A program made the position numbers and the translations under genes. Shown one piece after another: positions 46,966-47,541 of a stretch of DNA of 47,541 nt (position 1 is the first letter of the stretch; each line of letters begins with the position of its first letter). The stretch is taken from the NCBI GenBank assembly GCA_937858895.1, contig CALLZN010000346.1, positions 1-47,541 on the forward strand, read 5' to 3'. Under the pieces are notes generated by a model, which saw nothing but the letters and a program-made list of their open reading frames with translations, was not told where the DNA came from and ran no database searches. The DNA comes from an uncultured bacterium (GTDB lineage Bacteria > Planctomycetota > UBA1135 > GCA-002748355).

Positions 46966-47016
46966 CGCGTGGTCGTCCAGTCAGCCGCGCGAGCCGGCTG
47001 AGAGCACGACCACGCG
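46966..47016. repeat. Nested hairpin before lptB
   Basis: The outer stem CGCGTGGTCGT/ACGACCACGCG (46966-46976 with 47006-47016) is perfect. Inside it, TCAGCCG/CGGCTGA (46981-46987 with 46995-47001) forms a second stem with a 7-base loop. It could be a terminator, a leader RNA structure or a small RNA. Confidence 0.7.
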
Positions 47017-47030
47017 GACCTTTCCACGAG

Positions 47031-47039
47031 TTATCCACA
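47031..47039 (+). promoter_or_regulatory. Perfect DnaA box, second copy
   Basis: TTATCCACA in the context TTTCCACGAGTTATCCACA, one mismatch in 19 from the first copy. It lies 19 bases before the lptB start. Confidence 0.65.
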
Positions 47040-47057
47040 ACCGCTCGCACAGTGCCG

Positions 47058-47541
47058 ATGATGGCGACCACGACTCATCCAGCCCCCAAGTCCCAGCCCA
47101 GGGCGCAGCGAAGCGACGACCCGCTGCTCGAAGCCGCCGACCTGGTCAAGACTTACAAGCGTCGACGCGTCGTCGATGGCGTCTGCCTCGAGGTCTGGCC
47201 CGGTGAGATCGTAGGCCTCCTCGGCGCGAACGGCGCCGGGAAGACGACGACCTTCCGCATGCTCGTCGGCATGATTCGACCGGACGCGGGCCGGGTCTTC
47301 TTCCGCGGCAACGACATCACGAAGCGTCCGATGTATCGGCGAGCTCGCGCGGGGATCGGCTACCTCAGCCAGGAGCCGTCGGTCTTTCAGAAGATGAGCG
47401 TCGAGGACAATCTGCTGGCTGTCCTCGAGGCCCATGGCGTGCCGCGGCGGGAGCGAAGAACGCGACTCGAAGAACTGCTGGCCGAACTCGACCTGACCCG
47501 CCTCCGCAAGAGCATGGCCTACACCCTCTCGGGTGGCGAGC
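47058..47541 (+). CDS. lptB: LptB-like ABC transporter ATPase, 5' part
   Basis: 161 residues visible; cut by the window end. Start ATG 47058, with a second ATG directly after it. Walker A GANGAGKTTT, then RMLVGMIRPDAGRVFFRGNDIT, the Q-loop region GIGYLSQEPSVFQKMSVEDNLLAVLE and the start of the signature LSGGE at the edge. The GIGYL.QE.S.F..M.V..N pattern is that of LptB, which powers lipopolysaccharide transport to the outer membrane. About 25 extra residues precede the family start. Other LptB-like ATPases cannot be excluded without the C-terminus. Confidence 0.88.
   Translation, partial: MMATTTHPAPKSQPRAQRSDDPLLEAADLVKTYKRRRVVDGVCLEVWPGEIVGLLGANGAGKTTTFRMLVGMIRPDAGRVFFRGNDITKRPMYRRARAGIGYLSQEPSVFQKMSVEDNLLAVLEAHGVPRRERRTRLEELLAELDLTRLRKSMAYTLSGGE

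Larger units (their letters stand above)
46736..47057. other. Structured intergenic region before lptB
   Basis: 322 bases with no convincing gene. It holds two identical DnaA-box sequences 265 bases apart in near-identical 19-base contexts, a 20-base palindrome, a 7-base GC hairpin (46818-46834), a 6-base inverted repeat (46931-46955) and a nested hairpin at 46966-47016. No AT-rich unwinding element, dnaA or dnaN is near. Confidence 0.7.

Noticed and set aside
46736..47057. Chromosomal replication origin
   Set aside because: Two DnaA boxes only, no AT-rich element and no dnaA, dnaN or gidA nearby; kept as a finding, not called as oriC.
46814..47206. Open frame in the region before lptB
   Set aside because: Arginine-rich with no similarity, no ribosome site, and it runs into lptB in another frame.

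Overview
The window is GC-rich, densely coded bacterial DNA with bacterial-type genes throughout (rtcBA, flagellar operons, lepA, lepB, rph, lptB). An ECF sigma factor of the type seen in Planctomycetota lies near a very large membrane Ser/Thr kinase with a TPR-like C-terminus. There is also an LptB-type ATPase (so a Gram-negative-type envelope), a lipoprotein with a putative-Ig domain, and a complete flagellar core. A flagellated member of the Planctomycetota or a related phylum fits best; this is inferred from gene content only.

Region 1 (1-12.3 kb). The end of an AddA/RecB-type helicase-nuclease overlaps a YheT-like hydrolase. Convergent to them are rtcR and an ECF sigma factor. A secreted protein of unknown function and the Ser/Thr kinase follow. 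Then come rtcB, rtcA and a helix-turn-helix/PTS EIIA protein. A good -24/-12 (sigma-54) promoter and an upstream inverted repeat sit just before rtcB. With rtcR 5 kb away, this makes a complete sigma-54-controlled RNA-repair regulon.

Region 2 (12.3-32.5 kb, all minus strand). This is one long run of genes, many with 4-base overlaps. In transcription order: an NtrC-type regulator, a soluble histidine kinase, a response regulator, three exported or membrane-anchored TPR/coiled-coil proteins, a second histidine kinase, a second NtrC-type regulator, flgB, flgC, fliE, fliF, fliG, fliH, fliI, fliJ, a MotE-like protein, motA, motB, a second motB-like gene, fliL, fliM and fliN. The block from the kinase to the second regulator, directly upstream of flgB, is the least familiar part of the window and the best candidate for an undescribed system.

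Region 3 (33-39.8 kb, plus strand). Three short flagellin genes, with a lipoprotein glycosidase-like gene between the second and third, are followed by fliD, fliS and a FliT-like gene. Several strong hairpins separate the transcripts.

Region 4 (39.8-47.5 kb). A HEAT/von Willebrand A protein on the minus strand is followed by plus-strand housekeeping genes: rph, rdgB, lepA, a signal peptidase I with a large insertion, and the start of lptB, cut by the window end. The 322 bases before lptB hold two perfect DnaA-box sequences, a 20-base perfect palindrome and a nested hairpin.
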